Shown: one piece after another, positions 36,219 to 46,150 of the stretch
Layout of the letters: each line of letters begins with the position of its first letter
Numbering within the stretch: position 1 is the first letter of the stretch
From: Lathyrus oleraceus
Taxonomy: Eukaryota; Streptophyta; Magnoliopsida; Fabales; Fabaceae
DNA length: 64,000 bases
Direction of reading: 5' to 3'
Assembly: GCF_024323335.1 (NCBI RefSeq)
Contig: NC_066585.1
Span: forward strand, 537,672,769-537,736,768
Program-made: the position numbers and the translations under genes
Notes under the pieces: generated by a model
The model's input: only the letters and a program-made list of their open reading frames with translations
Database searches by the model: none
Told to the model about the DNA's origin: nothing

Positions 36219-37700
36219 TTTATGTATTTCTAATGCAATGTTTCAGGGGGAGCTTTGCTTCTATTAACTCAATTATAATGTGAGTTACCGACTGATATTT
36301 CTCCTAGGGTATCCCTAAGTTTTTGAGTGTCTTTTTGTTTGTCCTTACATTTATTATTTTATAAATTTAGTCCCTCACTATAAGTTAATTGCACATCTCC
36401 TTGAAAATGATCTTTTTTTATTCAAATGTCTTATGCATGCATAACACATGCCTTTAACTAAAAGTCAATGCAAGATAATTTGAATCAAAAAGTTTGTGAT
36501 TAGAATCAAGAAACACCAGCAAACATGATTTGAATCTTGCATATCTTTGACTTGAATCATGAAGTCTTTTATTTTCCCAACGTTGGCTTTAGGATACACA
36601 ACTCGAATCAAGAAAGTCTTATACTCGAATCATGAACAAGTTTGAGAATTTATAATTTAACGTTGGAAACATGACTAAAATCAAACCCTCACCTGAGTCA
36701 TATCATGAGGTGTTTTAATTTAATTCACAGTTTGGTTTAGTTTGAATCATGGATCAAACTTTCATTTTTGAAATACTTTATGGAAACATGATTCAAATCA
36801 TGATTGAGTGTGACTTGAATCATATAACTTGAATTGTTACTCAAATTAGACAAGTGAAATTTAGAGTTTTTTTCTCTTGATTCAAATCATTCTCTCCCTA
36901 TATTTGAATCACCATTTTTCTCTTTGACTTGAATAAAATGAACATTAGTACACTATTTTTGTGTTTTATATATAACACACATATAAACTTTTGTTCTCTC
37001 TAGTTTTATCAATCCTTTCATAATCTTAGAAAATCTTTAATAAATTTTTGGTGTTCATCATTTGCACAAAACTCTCTCAGATAAAATTGTAGAAAAACTT
37101 TTTTGAGTGTTAATTTCTAGAATGAAAAAGTTGTTTGTGTGAAAATTTTCGAAAAAACTTCATCTTCAACCTCTAACCAAAACAATTTTTTTGAGTGTTA
37201 ATTTCTAGAGTGAAAAAGTTGTTTGTGTGAAAATTTCCGAAAAAACTTCATCTTCAACCTCTAACCAAAATACTATTGATGAGTGTTTCTAAACTCTATA
37301 AAAGAGCGTGAGATCTTGTTGTGAGGTGATTTATTAGATCTTCTAATATTCTTGTGAAGGTTTTTCATATAGGATAATGTTGTGGATTTTTGGATATTGT
37401 CATCCAATGAAAAAAAAAGTCTTTTCCAAGTGGTTTTGGAGTTTCTCATATCTATCAACAGATCATGGCTCGAAAAAAAGAATTTTGGTAGAATCAAGCG
37501 AAGATCGTTGAGAAATGGGATCTTTGAATTTTTGAAGTTTGTTAAGATCTATAGAATCAAGATCTTAGATCTTGGAGCTTTGCAGGCTAGTGAGCTATGT
37601 ATAGTGAGTTATTTTGAAAAGGCTTCAATACTGTGGGATAAACAAGGGTGATCAATTTTGCAATTGATATGTTCTTCAACAAATCCATTCAATTTTCCAA
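36219..37700 (+). repeat. LTR-like noncoding sequence of a copia element
   Basis: Near 36243 'tttcagggggagctttgc' resembles the polypurine tract of SIRE/Maximus-like elements, so a 3' LTR may start here, perhaps that of the element at 15.4 kb. From 36440 to 36930 about a dozen variants of GA(T/C)T(C/T)GAATCA occur. An 88-bp tandem duplication follows at 37101-37275. An 89-codon frame at 37382-37651 has no recognised domain. LTR borders are not established. Confidence 0.4.
37101..37275. repeat. 88-bp tandem duplication
   Basis: The segment starting 'ttttgagtgttaatttctag' begins at 37101 and again at 37189 with only a few base differences. Confidence 0.9.
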
Positions 37701-37899
37701 TGTCGCAAGTTTATTAACAGATTAATTAATGAAATAAAAGGCATTATGGAAAAATATTGAAATACTTTGAGCCATGCCTTCTTGCAAATTTGGAGTAAGT
37801 TCTGCAATCAAGAGGCAAAGAGAAATGGAGCATGTAATTTTCTTCTTGAATGACTCTCACATTGTCCATGCATCTTAATCAAGTATTAATTTTGTGTTC

Positions 37900-38345
37900 A
37901 TTCACTTTAGTAAAGGAACCGTTTTGAACAAACAATGTATCATTTCCACTAGTTCAACTGATCACATGTGTCATTCTTTATTTACACAATTCATTATTCA
38001 TGCTCAAACACAGTTTGGCCAAAAGTTCAAGTCCAAGAAAACTAATAATGGCTAGGAAATCATCCTGACAAATTTACACTTCCAAAGAAATTTTGCATCA
38101 GAGATCTTGTGTGGAAACTCCATAGCAAAATGCAGTTGCAGGAAGATAACAAACATATATCTTTGATGTTACATGAGCAATCACGATCCAGTTAAAGTTA
38201 CCAAAAATGTTTTCTAGAACTATGTAGACAAACATGCAATCTTCATCATCAATAGACTCATCTCTCATGTGTTACCATCCAAATCACCCGATGAACTTCA
38301 AGGTTTATCCCAACAACCTTTTACATACAACTTGAATTTTTAAAC
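37900..38345 (+). pseudogene. Copia integrase remnant
   Basis: Frame-shifted and stop-containing, but readable: 'STDHMCHSLFTQ'-like text near 37955, 'HAQTQFGQKFKSKKTNNG' at about 38000-38055 (position of the second catalytic D region, now N), then 'FASEILC' and 'NRLISHVLPSKSPDEL' at about 38255-38300. These are the middle and end of a copia integrase core. No gag, RT or LTR of the same element was recognised next to it. Confidence 0.75.
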
Positions 38346-38877
38346 AAGTTCATCCAAACAACCTTACACAACCGACATGTTTTTATTTTCTTTTTCAAGA
38401 GAAAAAATGGTAGACTTAGAGTTAGAAATATGATTTTTACTTTACTTGACTCACCATCTAATTTTTTACAAATACAAAAAAACTCATTTTAAGTAAATTT
38501 AGAAATTAGATTATTTATCTTATTTTCTTCGTGGATTGTCAGGGACATAGGTGAGCCTCTTCTTCTTCTTCTTTTCATATTAATCGGAGGAGTCCATGTC
38601 GTTTTAGTCACATGCAACATAAGCTATTTTTTAATCTATTGTGGTCTTTTATATACTTTAGATCTCCTTTGATTCTGCAAATATTTGGGCTTTTTGTAAC
38701 TTTTTTCCACATTAGAAGCAAGTTGGAATGACGACCGGTCATTCTTTACTTTTTTTTCTAGAATTTTGGAGTATGTTTTTTGTGACTTGAAAATTCCTTG
38801 AATTTTCAAATCATGAGATTCATGTCTTCGTTACTTTCACTTTGGCGATCTTTATCTTTTGACTCATGTATTTGACA
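38346..38877. other. Intergenic, nothing recognised
   Basis: AT-rich; no long frame and no repeat ends seen. Confidence 0.5.
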
Positions 38878-38885
38878 TCTGTAAC

Positions 38886-39656
38886 CAATTTTTTAAAAAC
38901 CGAACCGGAGATTGAATCAGTGAAACATTCGAGTTAAGGTTCAATTAATTCAACTGGTTAAATCAATGGCCAAACCGTTTATTAAATAAACTAATAATAT
39001 GAAACTAAATTTCATAGATATGTCACACACAACCATATGTTCACATCTTAATAAAATAAATATTTAAAAAAATTATTACAAACTCAATACAACAAAATAT
39101 CAATAATACATATCATAACACAACATAGTTGGACACTTGATTTCAAACTTCATTTAAAAATAATTTGATCAAATTAAATATTTAAAATAAAATAAGCTAA
39201 ACTAATTCAAACAAAAATTAAGATAATATAGCATGATAATTAAAATAAAATTCAAATAATTGAGAATACTAAAATTAAATAAGATAGAATTACAAAAATA
39301 AACAATAATACATATTTAATTTAACAACAATAAGTAATTTCGAACTTAACGACGACAAATAAGGAATTCTTTTTTGTAATTGAGGAATGTTTTATGTTTT
39401 GATATTGATATACTAAAAAATTTCAAAAGAATTAGAAAAAATGATTGATTTGATGCATTTTTTTGAAACGTGTGATTTTTAAAAACCGGTTCCGATTATT
39501 TGGTTCAAACAATTTTAAACGGTTCAATCCAGTTTTTTCAATTTACTTTGATTTTGACTCACTAGCGGTTTTAAAAGGTTAACCGAGCCGAATTCAACTC
39601 CAATTCTCGATCCAACCTATTGAATCGACCAGTTCGGTCTAGTTTTTAAATCAAGG
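38886..39656. mobile_element. Non-autonomous hAT-like element, 771 bp
   Basis: Flanked by an exact 8-bp direct repeat TCTGTAAC (38878-38885 and 39657-39664). The ends are imperfect inverted repeats: left CAATTTTTTAAAAACCGAAC, right (reverse complement) CCTTGATTTAAAAACTAGAC, followed on both sides by CCGAAC(C/T)GG-like sequence. The interior is AT-rich without transposase; 'aaccggtt'-type motifs recur near both ends. The 8-bp duplication favours hAT. Confidence 0.78.
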
Positions 39657-39664
39657 TCTGTAAC

Positions 39665-40031
39665 TTTAAGAGCAATACTTTTCTTCTTTTTGTCACCTTT
39701 ATAATCCCTAACTAGTATCATTAGCTCCAATAGTTAACTTTTTTAATGTTTGATCTTCATATTGTGAAATTGAAAGGTTCAACCGCACCAAAAAAATTGT
39801 TGTGGTGGGAACAACGAACAATGACAACCAAAATAAATAGTCTTCAGCAAAAATAACTCTTTATGTAACAAGACAACAACTTAATTTAATAGAAGAAGAT
39901 AAAATAAAGACAAGAGCACAATACTTTGTTTACTCAATTTGATCAAACGATATACTCTAGAGGAAAGAGCAGTTCTCCGATTCACTATACTACCAAAAGT
40001 TCTTACATAAGATTACAAATGAGTTATGAGA
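39665..40031. other. Short intergenic stretch
   Basis: No gene or recognisable element between the hAT-like element and the copia LTR. Confidence 0.5.
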
Positions 40032-40249
40032 TGTTAGATGCAATAAGAATTCAATAGAAAACAACTAATAGTACTGGGAATGACTTGTTTATTCCTTGTG
40101 AAATGTTGTAAAATAAATAGGGAACAAAATGAACGTGCGGTAACAAACTACAATCCACTTCTAACTAGAAAGAAGGAAACAAACTTGACTAAATCAATTC
40201 AACAAACTATCCTAAAAACTAGGAATCTTATTTGACTAAAGACTTATCA
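40032..40249 (-). repeat. 3' LTR of the copia element
   Basis: 218 bp, about 6% different from the partner LTR by eye, so older than the Ogre insertion. Confidence 0.92.
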
Positions 40250-40280
40250 TTCCCTTCCTTGAACTAGACTGCATTTACAG

Positions 40281-41822
40281 CTAGTTAACATGTGGTAGTT
40301 CACACACTCCAAGCCTCCTTCTTAGCTCCCGAAATAGCTCCAATTTAAGCGGTTTGGTGAAAATGTTGGCTATCTGCTGCCTTGTACCACAAAACTGAAG
40401 CTGCACAACTCCATCATTCACTAGCTCTCGTAAGAAATGGTAGCGCACATCAATGTGCTTGCTCCTTCCGTGCATCACCGACTTTCTTGCCAACTTAATT
40501 GTTGAGTTATTGTCACAAAAGATGACAGTACTCTCACTGCCCATGTAGCCAATCTTCTTTAACACCCGTTGCATCCATATTGCTTGACAACTACTTCCTG
40601 CAGCTGCAATGAATTCAGCTTCGCTTGTGCTTAGTGTTACAATTGGCTGCTTTCGAGAAGACCAAGTCACAGTTGCTCCACTTAGCATAAAAACATAGCC
40701 TGAGGTGCTTCTTCTATCTTCCACCGATCCGGCATAATCGTTGTCAATAAAACCAATCAACTCATGACTTCCTCCCCTTCTGTAAAGAATGCCAAACGTT
40801 GGTGTACCTTGCAAGTAACGTAGAATTCTCTTGGCTGACGAATGATGAACTTCTGTAGGCCTTGACATATACCTGCTTAATAAGCTTACTGCATATATTA
40901 TATTCGGTCTCGTAGTGGTCAAATACATCATGCTCTCAATCAGCTGCTTGAAGAATGAACCATCCATCTCAATACCATTTTCATCTTTGGAGATTTTGAA
41001 TCCTGGAACCATTGGATTTTCAACGGAATTGCTATGCTCCATTCCAAAACGCCTCAACACTTCCATCACGTACTTCGCCTGACTGAAGAATATATCACCA
41101 TCAAACTGAACTACCTCAATACCAAGAAAGTACTTCATCTTACCCAAGTCTGTCATATCAAATTCCTTTATCATGGACTCTTTGAATTCAACCATCATAT
41201 TCTCATCATCTCCGGTATAAATTAAATCATCAAAATATAAGCTAATGATTAAATGTTTACCTTGTTTGTTGACTTTGATAAACAAAGTTTGCTCGCTGTC
41301 CTCCTTCCCAAAACCTTCCTTTCTGAAATATGATTCAATCCGGCTGAACCATGCCCGTGGTGCTTGCTTGAGTCCGTACAAAGCTTTGTTGAGCTTGTAC
41401 ACATAACCTCTTGGTTGCCTCATGTACACATTCGCAGTTAACTTCCCGTGAAGGAAAGCTGATTTCACATCCAGCTGAAACACACACCATCTTCTTTGTG
41501 CTGCAAGTGCTAAAATCATTCGAACTGTGTCCATGCGAGCTACAGGAGCATATACTTCTTCATAATCAACTCCCTATTCCTGAGCGTACCCTTTTGTGAC
41601 CAAGCGAGCCTTGTGTTTATCCACTTCTCCGAGCTCATTCAATTTTGTTTTGTACACCCATTTGACTCCTATTCTTTTAGCTCCTTTAGGCAGCTCAATA
41701 AGATTCCATATTTCATTCTTCCCAATTGATATCATTTTGGCATCCATGGTTGTTCTCAATTTCTCCTCCTTTACTGCTTTGTCAAACGAAATTGGATCAG
41801 AATGGACAGCACTAGCAAACAA
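40281..41822 (-). pseudogene. Copia RT and RNase H, one in-frame stop
   Basis: A first piece (41822-41574) has the RT entry region (IELPKGAKRIGVKWVYKTK). It ends at a stop at 41574-41576, directly after VTKGYAQE. The frame then continues open for 417 codons (41534-40281). Landmarks are FQLDVKSAFLHG, KALYGLKQAPRAW, the catalytic box as YFDDLIYTG (usually YVDD), then RNase H with WSSRKQPIVTLSTSEAEF and FCDNNSTIKLARKSVMHGR. The C-terminus ends about 30 bp from the 3' LTR. The YVDD-to-YFDD change is unusual but keeps the two catalytic aspartates. Confidence 0.93.
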
Positions 41823-41840
41823 GGCTAAGTGAGTTTGTAC

Positions 41841-43132
41841 CTATTCCCCTTCATCTGAAAGACCATCACCAAAGACAAAATCATTCAAATATGTTGGTGC
41901 TCTTCTAACTTGGGGTGTCATCGGAGGAGCCATTTCATCTTCTACATTGCCATCACTGGATTCATCCCTCACCGGAGAAGCTACGTTTTCTTCTTCACTA
42001 CCATCGTCGGAATCCTCCACCTCTTCACTGTTGCCATCTTCCCATTCCAGATCAAACCTTTTGTCATCTTCAAAGCTCATTTTACAGTTCCGTTGTTCTT
42101 CTTCTTCGAAGATGACATCCCGTCTAATTATAATCCTCTTAGAGATAAGATTATATAGTCGATATGCCTTTGATTCTTCGCTTACCCCTAAAAGAACACA
42201 ACAATGGCTCTTATCCTCAAGCTTTGTTCTCCGAGCATCCGGTACATGAGCATGTGTTATACAACCAAAGACTCTCAATTGCTCGACTGAAGGTTTCACC
42301 CCACACCAAGCTTCTTATGGCGTCATTTCTTTCACCGATGATGTCGGGCATCTATTAAGAACATAAAATGCCCAATTCACTGCTTCTGCCCAGAGTTTTC
42401 TTGGAACATTCTTCTCAATCAATAAGCTTCTCACCATATTCATCACGGTTCTGTTTTTCCGCTCAGCAACTCCATTCTTCTGCGGTGTATATCCAGCAGT
42501 TAATTGTCTCTTGATTCCATTCGTTTCATAATATTCTTTGAACTCATTTGATGTGAATTCACCCCCACGATCTGTTCTGAGACATTTAATGGGAAAACCA
42601 GTTTTTTTTCGACAAGAGCTTTAAATAACTTAAAGTAAGTGAATGCATCCGACTTAAAAGCAAGAAAATACACCCATGACTTCCTACTATAGTCATCAAT
42701 GAAGCAAATAAAGTACCTCTTGCTACCCTCTGAAACTGGAGATATTGGGCCACAAATATCAGCGTGAACGAGCTCCAACTTTGATGATGCTCTCCATGTA
42801 CTTTTCTTTGGGATTACATCTCTATGTTGTTTCCCTTTTAAACAATCGCTGCACGTAATCTCACTCTCGAAAAAACTTGGCAAGCCTCTCACCATACCCA
42901 TTGTTTGCAAAGTCTTCAATCCTTTGTAGCTGAGATGATCGAATCTTCGATGCCATAAATGAGTCACGTCTTGAGTGATTACTTGGAGACACTCTTCATC
43001 TCTTTCCTGTTTGACTGATCGAGTGTTCGATAGCAACACAAACATTCGATTGGCAGCCATGGTGGTTTTGAAAACCAATCCCTTTGTGTGGTGATAAATC
43101 CGGCACATATTTGACTGCATCAGTACAGCCAA
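41841..43132 (-). pseudogene. Copia integrase, frameshift and stops
   Basis: From 43132 the GAG-pre-integrase part (HLWHRRFDHLSYKGL) with the HHCC zinc site is followed by the core (LVHADICGPISP and FICFIDDYSRKSWVYF). Near 42603-42610 a run of eight A on the minus strand appears one base short, and the frame is lost before the second catalytic aspartate. The core continues in another frame. A TAA at about 42318-42320 precedes the 152-codon end piece (VFGCITHAHVPDARR and an acidic tail), which ends in a stop at about 41841. Confidence 0.9.
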
Positions 43133-43141
43133 ACCCCTTTC

Positions 43142-44257
43142 TTATAGCTGCCCAACACTGAGAAGATTATTCTTCAACCCTGGTACATAATACACATCCT
43201 GTACGAGGTGATTCACTCCTTTTACGGTCAATCGAACACTTCCTTTTCCAACAACATTCATGCTTGCATAATTCCCCAATCTTACCACCTTGTTGAATCC
43301 CTTTTCTAAATCACAGAAGAGAGATGAATCATCACACATGTGATTGCTACATCCAGAGTCAATAAACCATACGTCATCTCGACCACCTCCAAGCGTACCG
43401 GTATATGCCATTAGCATTATCTCTTCATACTCATCCAGATTTGCATAATTTTCTTGACACTCATACTTGATGTGTCCAAGCTTATGACATTTATAACACT
43501 CAACCATATCTTTGTTACAGTTTAGGCGACCCCTGCCTCTACCTTGTCCTCGGCCTCCTCTGAAAGCAGTTTTTCCTCGCCCTCTTCCACCATAGCCTTC
43601 ATGAGTCACTTTCAAAGCATGTTCTTCTCCTCCGTCTCCTTTGAATTTTTGCTCATGAACGAGCAGAGAACTTTGCAAGGCATCCACGGAGAGTTGATTT
43701 ATGTCTTTGGCTTCCTCAATGGAACAAACAATGTAGTTCCATTTATCAGTAAGTGTTCTCAAAATCTTCTCAACGATCTTGACATCACTCATATCTTCCC
43801 CATAATTCCTCATGTCATTTGCAACCGTCATTACTCGACCAAAGTAATCATTTATCGATTCTCCCTGCTGCATTGCCAGAACCTCAAAGTTCCGGCGTAG
43901 ACGATTGAGCTGAGCTCTCTTCACTCGAACATTACCTTGACACTTCATCTTCATGGAATCCGATAGCTGTTTGGATGCCTCCTTCTGTGTAATCGTCTTC
44001 AGAATTGACTTGTCAAGTGACTGAAACAAGTAATTCTTAGCTTTCAAACCCTTCAGCTTCATCTCCTCTAGGTTCTGTTTTTGCGTCGGCGTCGTCCCGT
44101 CCATACTCGTAGGCTGGCTGTAACCCGATTCGACAACAACCCAGTACTCCTTGGATCGAAGAAGATTCTCCATGACCATGCTCCAATGATCGTAGTCACT
44201 GTTCAACTTTGGAATGGACGCTGAAACAAAGTTTGCTTCTGAACCCATCTTTCTCAA
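43142..44257 (-). pseudogene. Copia gag, zinc knuckle and protease
   Basis: A 371-codon open frame. It has the gag capsid region (DHWSMVMENLLRSKEYW, then LRRNFEVLAMQQGESINDYF), a glycine/arginine-rich stretch (GGRGQGRGRGR) and a perfect CCHC zinc knuckle (CYKCHKLGHIKYEC). The protease (WFIDSGCSNHM) follows, with the start of the pre-integrase linker (YYVPGLKNNLLSVGQL). A single stop at about 43142 separates it from the next part of the polyprotein. The start ATG lies about 20 bp from the 5' LTR. Confidence 0.93.
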
Positions 44258-44277
44258 GTCACGCTTTGATACGAGAT

Positions 44278-44495
44278 TGTTAGATGAAATAAGAATTCAA
44301 TAGAAAGCAACTAACAATACTGGGAATGACTTGTTTATTCCTTGTAAAATGCTGTAAAATAAATAGGGAACAAAATGAACGTGTAGTAACAAACTACAAC
44401 CCACTTCTAGCTAGAAATAAGGAAACAAACTTGACTAAATCAATTCAACAAACTATCCTAAAAATTAGGACTCTTATTTGACTAAAGACTTATCA
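44278..44495 (-). repeat. 5' LTR of the copia element
   Basis: 218 bp; partner of 40032-40249. Confidence 0.92.
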
Positions 44496-45211
44496 CAAGA
44501 AAATTTTCATTTAAGTTCCCAAGAAAAAACTATATTTTATACCCTAAGTGTTTCCCAATGTCTCCAACTCTATATATGAATCAAACAAATTCAAGATATT
44601 TAGAAGTGTTTTATAGTCCCCCCAAAGGTTTCCCTCAACTCTTTCCTCTCTAAGTTTTTTCTTACTAGAATTATCACATTTTCCCTCTATCTTCAGTTGT
44701 AAAATTTTAAAAGTTGTTATAACAAGAATGCAAGAGATACATATTTATAATTGTTGAAACTCAACATATCTATAATAAGCTCAAAATACAACTCATTAAC
44801 AAACGGATCCACAAATTGAAACGAAGAATCCTAAAACACACGAACTAAGAAAATCGGATAGAATGATCGAAAAACTCGAACCGCAACGGACTGCCCGAAC
44901 CACCACCCGGGTGTGCTGCCACCATCCGACCCAGGCCACCACCGCCGACCACCTTAGCTGAATTGTCGACCACCTTGTATCAACTTCCTAACTATTTTTA
45001 CGACTTTGTTTTTTGTTTCTGCAATCTCGAAATATTATTTCTTTTTCTTCACACTTAAGATTTAAAAACATACTTCAACACTTCATATTCCATATGCTAG
45101 AGGGCTTATCTGCGACAACTAATTTACTAGGCACATAGTTATTAATGCTACATTTCCTGAGAGACACAAACATATCGAGATTAATATTTAGGAAAAAGTT
45201 CATTTCGTTGC
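44496..45211. other. Intergenic, nothing certain
   Basis: A short GC-richer patch at about 44875-44970 ('gaaccaccacccgggtgtgctgcc' style) stands out against the AT-rich surroundings and may be the edge of an old LTR. No gene seen. Confidence 0.4.
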
Positions 45212-45422
45212 AACCTATGAAGCACAAACACCTTTAAGAGTAGGTGTGTCGCTGTGTCCGACACTTGTATGACATTCATATGACACGTGTCGGAAAAATC
45301 AGACAAGTGTCCACTAAAAAATAGTTTTTTTCTTTGTTTCTACGTTTTAACATTATCTATATTGAAATATCTGTGTTGTGTCGTATCCCCATGTTCGTAT
45401 CGGAATTCATGCTTCATAGGTT
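45212..45422. mobile_element. MITE-like element with AACCTATGAAGCA ends
   Basis: Left end AACCTATGAAGCA (45212-45224); right end TGCTTCATAGGTT (45410-45422), its reverse complement. Inside, 'gtgtccgacac' and 'gacacgtgtcgga' form further inverted motifs. About 211 bp without coding capacity. I could not see a clear target duplication, so the superfamily is open. Confidence 0.65.
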
Positions 45423-45894
45423 TCGAGTCATTCTTATTCCTTGCCTAGCACAACATGCACAAGTCTTAACTAAATAATTGGGCCCTCAACCACTTTCTAA
45501 CTATTGCCTCAGCTGAAAATATCTAATAACTTCTCTCCAGCTTGAAGGAGGATATTAGAACAAATCTATGTATCTTACTGTCGTTATACTTCTTTGTCAA
45601 GTTAAATAGTTATTTGGTCAAGTTAATTATCTTAGTTGGACTAGATCAGTTATGTCGCTTGCAACTTTTTTTTCTTTCTATTCTCTCAAGTACAATTTTG
45701 ATTATAATGGTTTCAATTTAAATTAATACCCTGTTTGAATCTGTCAAATAAAGCAGAGTTGAAATTGCCATGACATACATACACATAGTCTTAGGGAGCA
45801 ATTGACTGCAACGCAGACTCAGCAAAAGAAATATTTTATTTCATGCTAAACAAATAAATACAACAAAATAATTTATAGAATTAGTCATCCAACA
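45423..45894. other. Intergenic, 3' side of the WRKY gene
   Basis: Nothing recognised. Confidence 0.5.
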
Positions 45895-46150
45895 CATGTT
45901 AGTAAATTTGTTATTCTTAGATTGAACTAAATTAGTAGATGCTCATAGAGTTATGGTTACTTCCTATTCTATATAATATACAAAAACATATCATCGCCTG
46001 TAATTATTTAATCGGTGTAGCAAAATCTTAACCGTTAAATTGAGATCAATTCAAATCTAACGGATGAGATTTATTTACACCGACTAAATGATTGCAAAGG
46101 ATTCTAAGTGACGAGTAATCTTTTAATTTTAAATTATAAATTCCTCGACA
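45895..46150. repeat. Dispersed repeat, copy B, overlapping the WRKY stop codon
   Basis: Matches 14690-14905 in several blocks, down to 'aaattataaattc(c/t)tc' at 46131-46145. The WRKY stop codon (46134-46136) and its last three or four codons lie within the shared part. Confidence 0.65.

Larger units (their letters stand above)
40032..44495 (-). mobile_element. Full-length Ty1/copia retrotransposon, inactivated, 4,464 bp
   Basis: LTRs 40032-40249 (3') and 44278-44495 (5') are both 218 bp and start TGTTAGATG, ending TTATCA on the + strand. I count 13 differences between them, mostly transitions. Flanks are TGAGA on the left and CAAGA on the right, a possible 5-bp target duplication with two transitions. 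A mutated primer-binding site (CGTATCAAAGC on the minus strand) lies at about 44262-44274 and a purine tract (AAGGAAGGGAA) at 40250-40262. All of gag, protease, integrase, RT and RNase H are present in order, with about six stops or frameshifts. Confidence 0.93.

Noticed and set aside
41910..42358. Serine-rich plus-strand frames over copia
   Set aside because: Antisense to the acidic integrase tail of the copia element.
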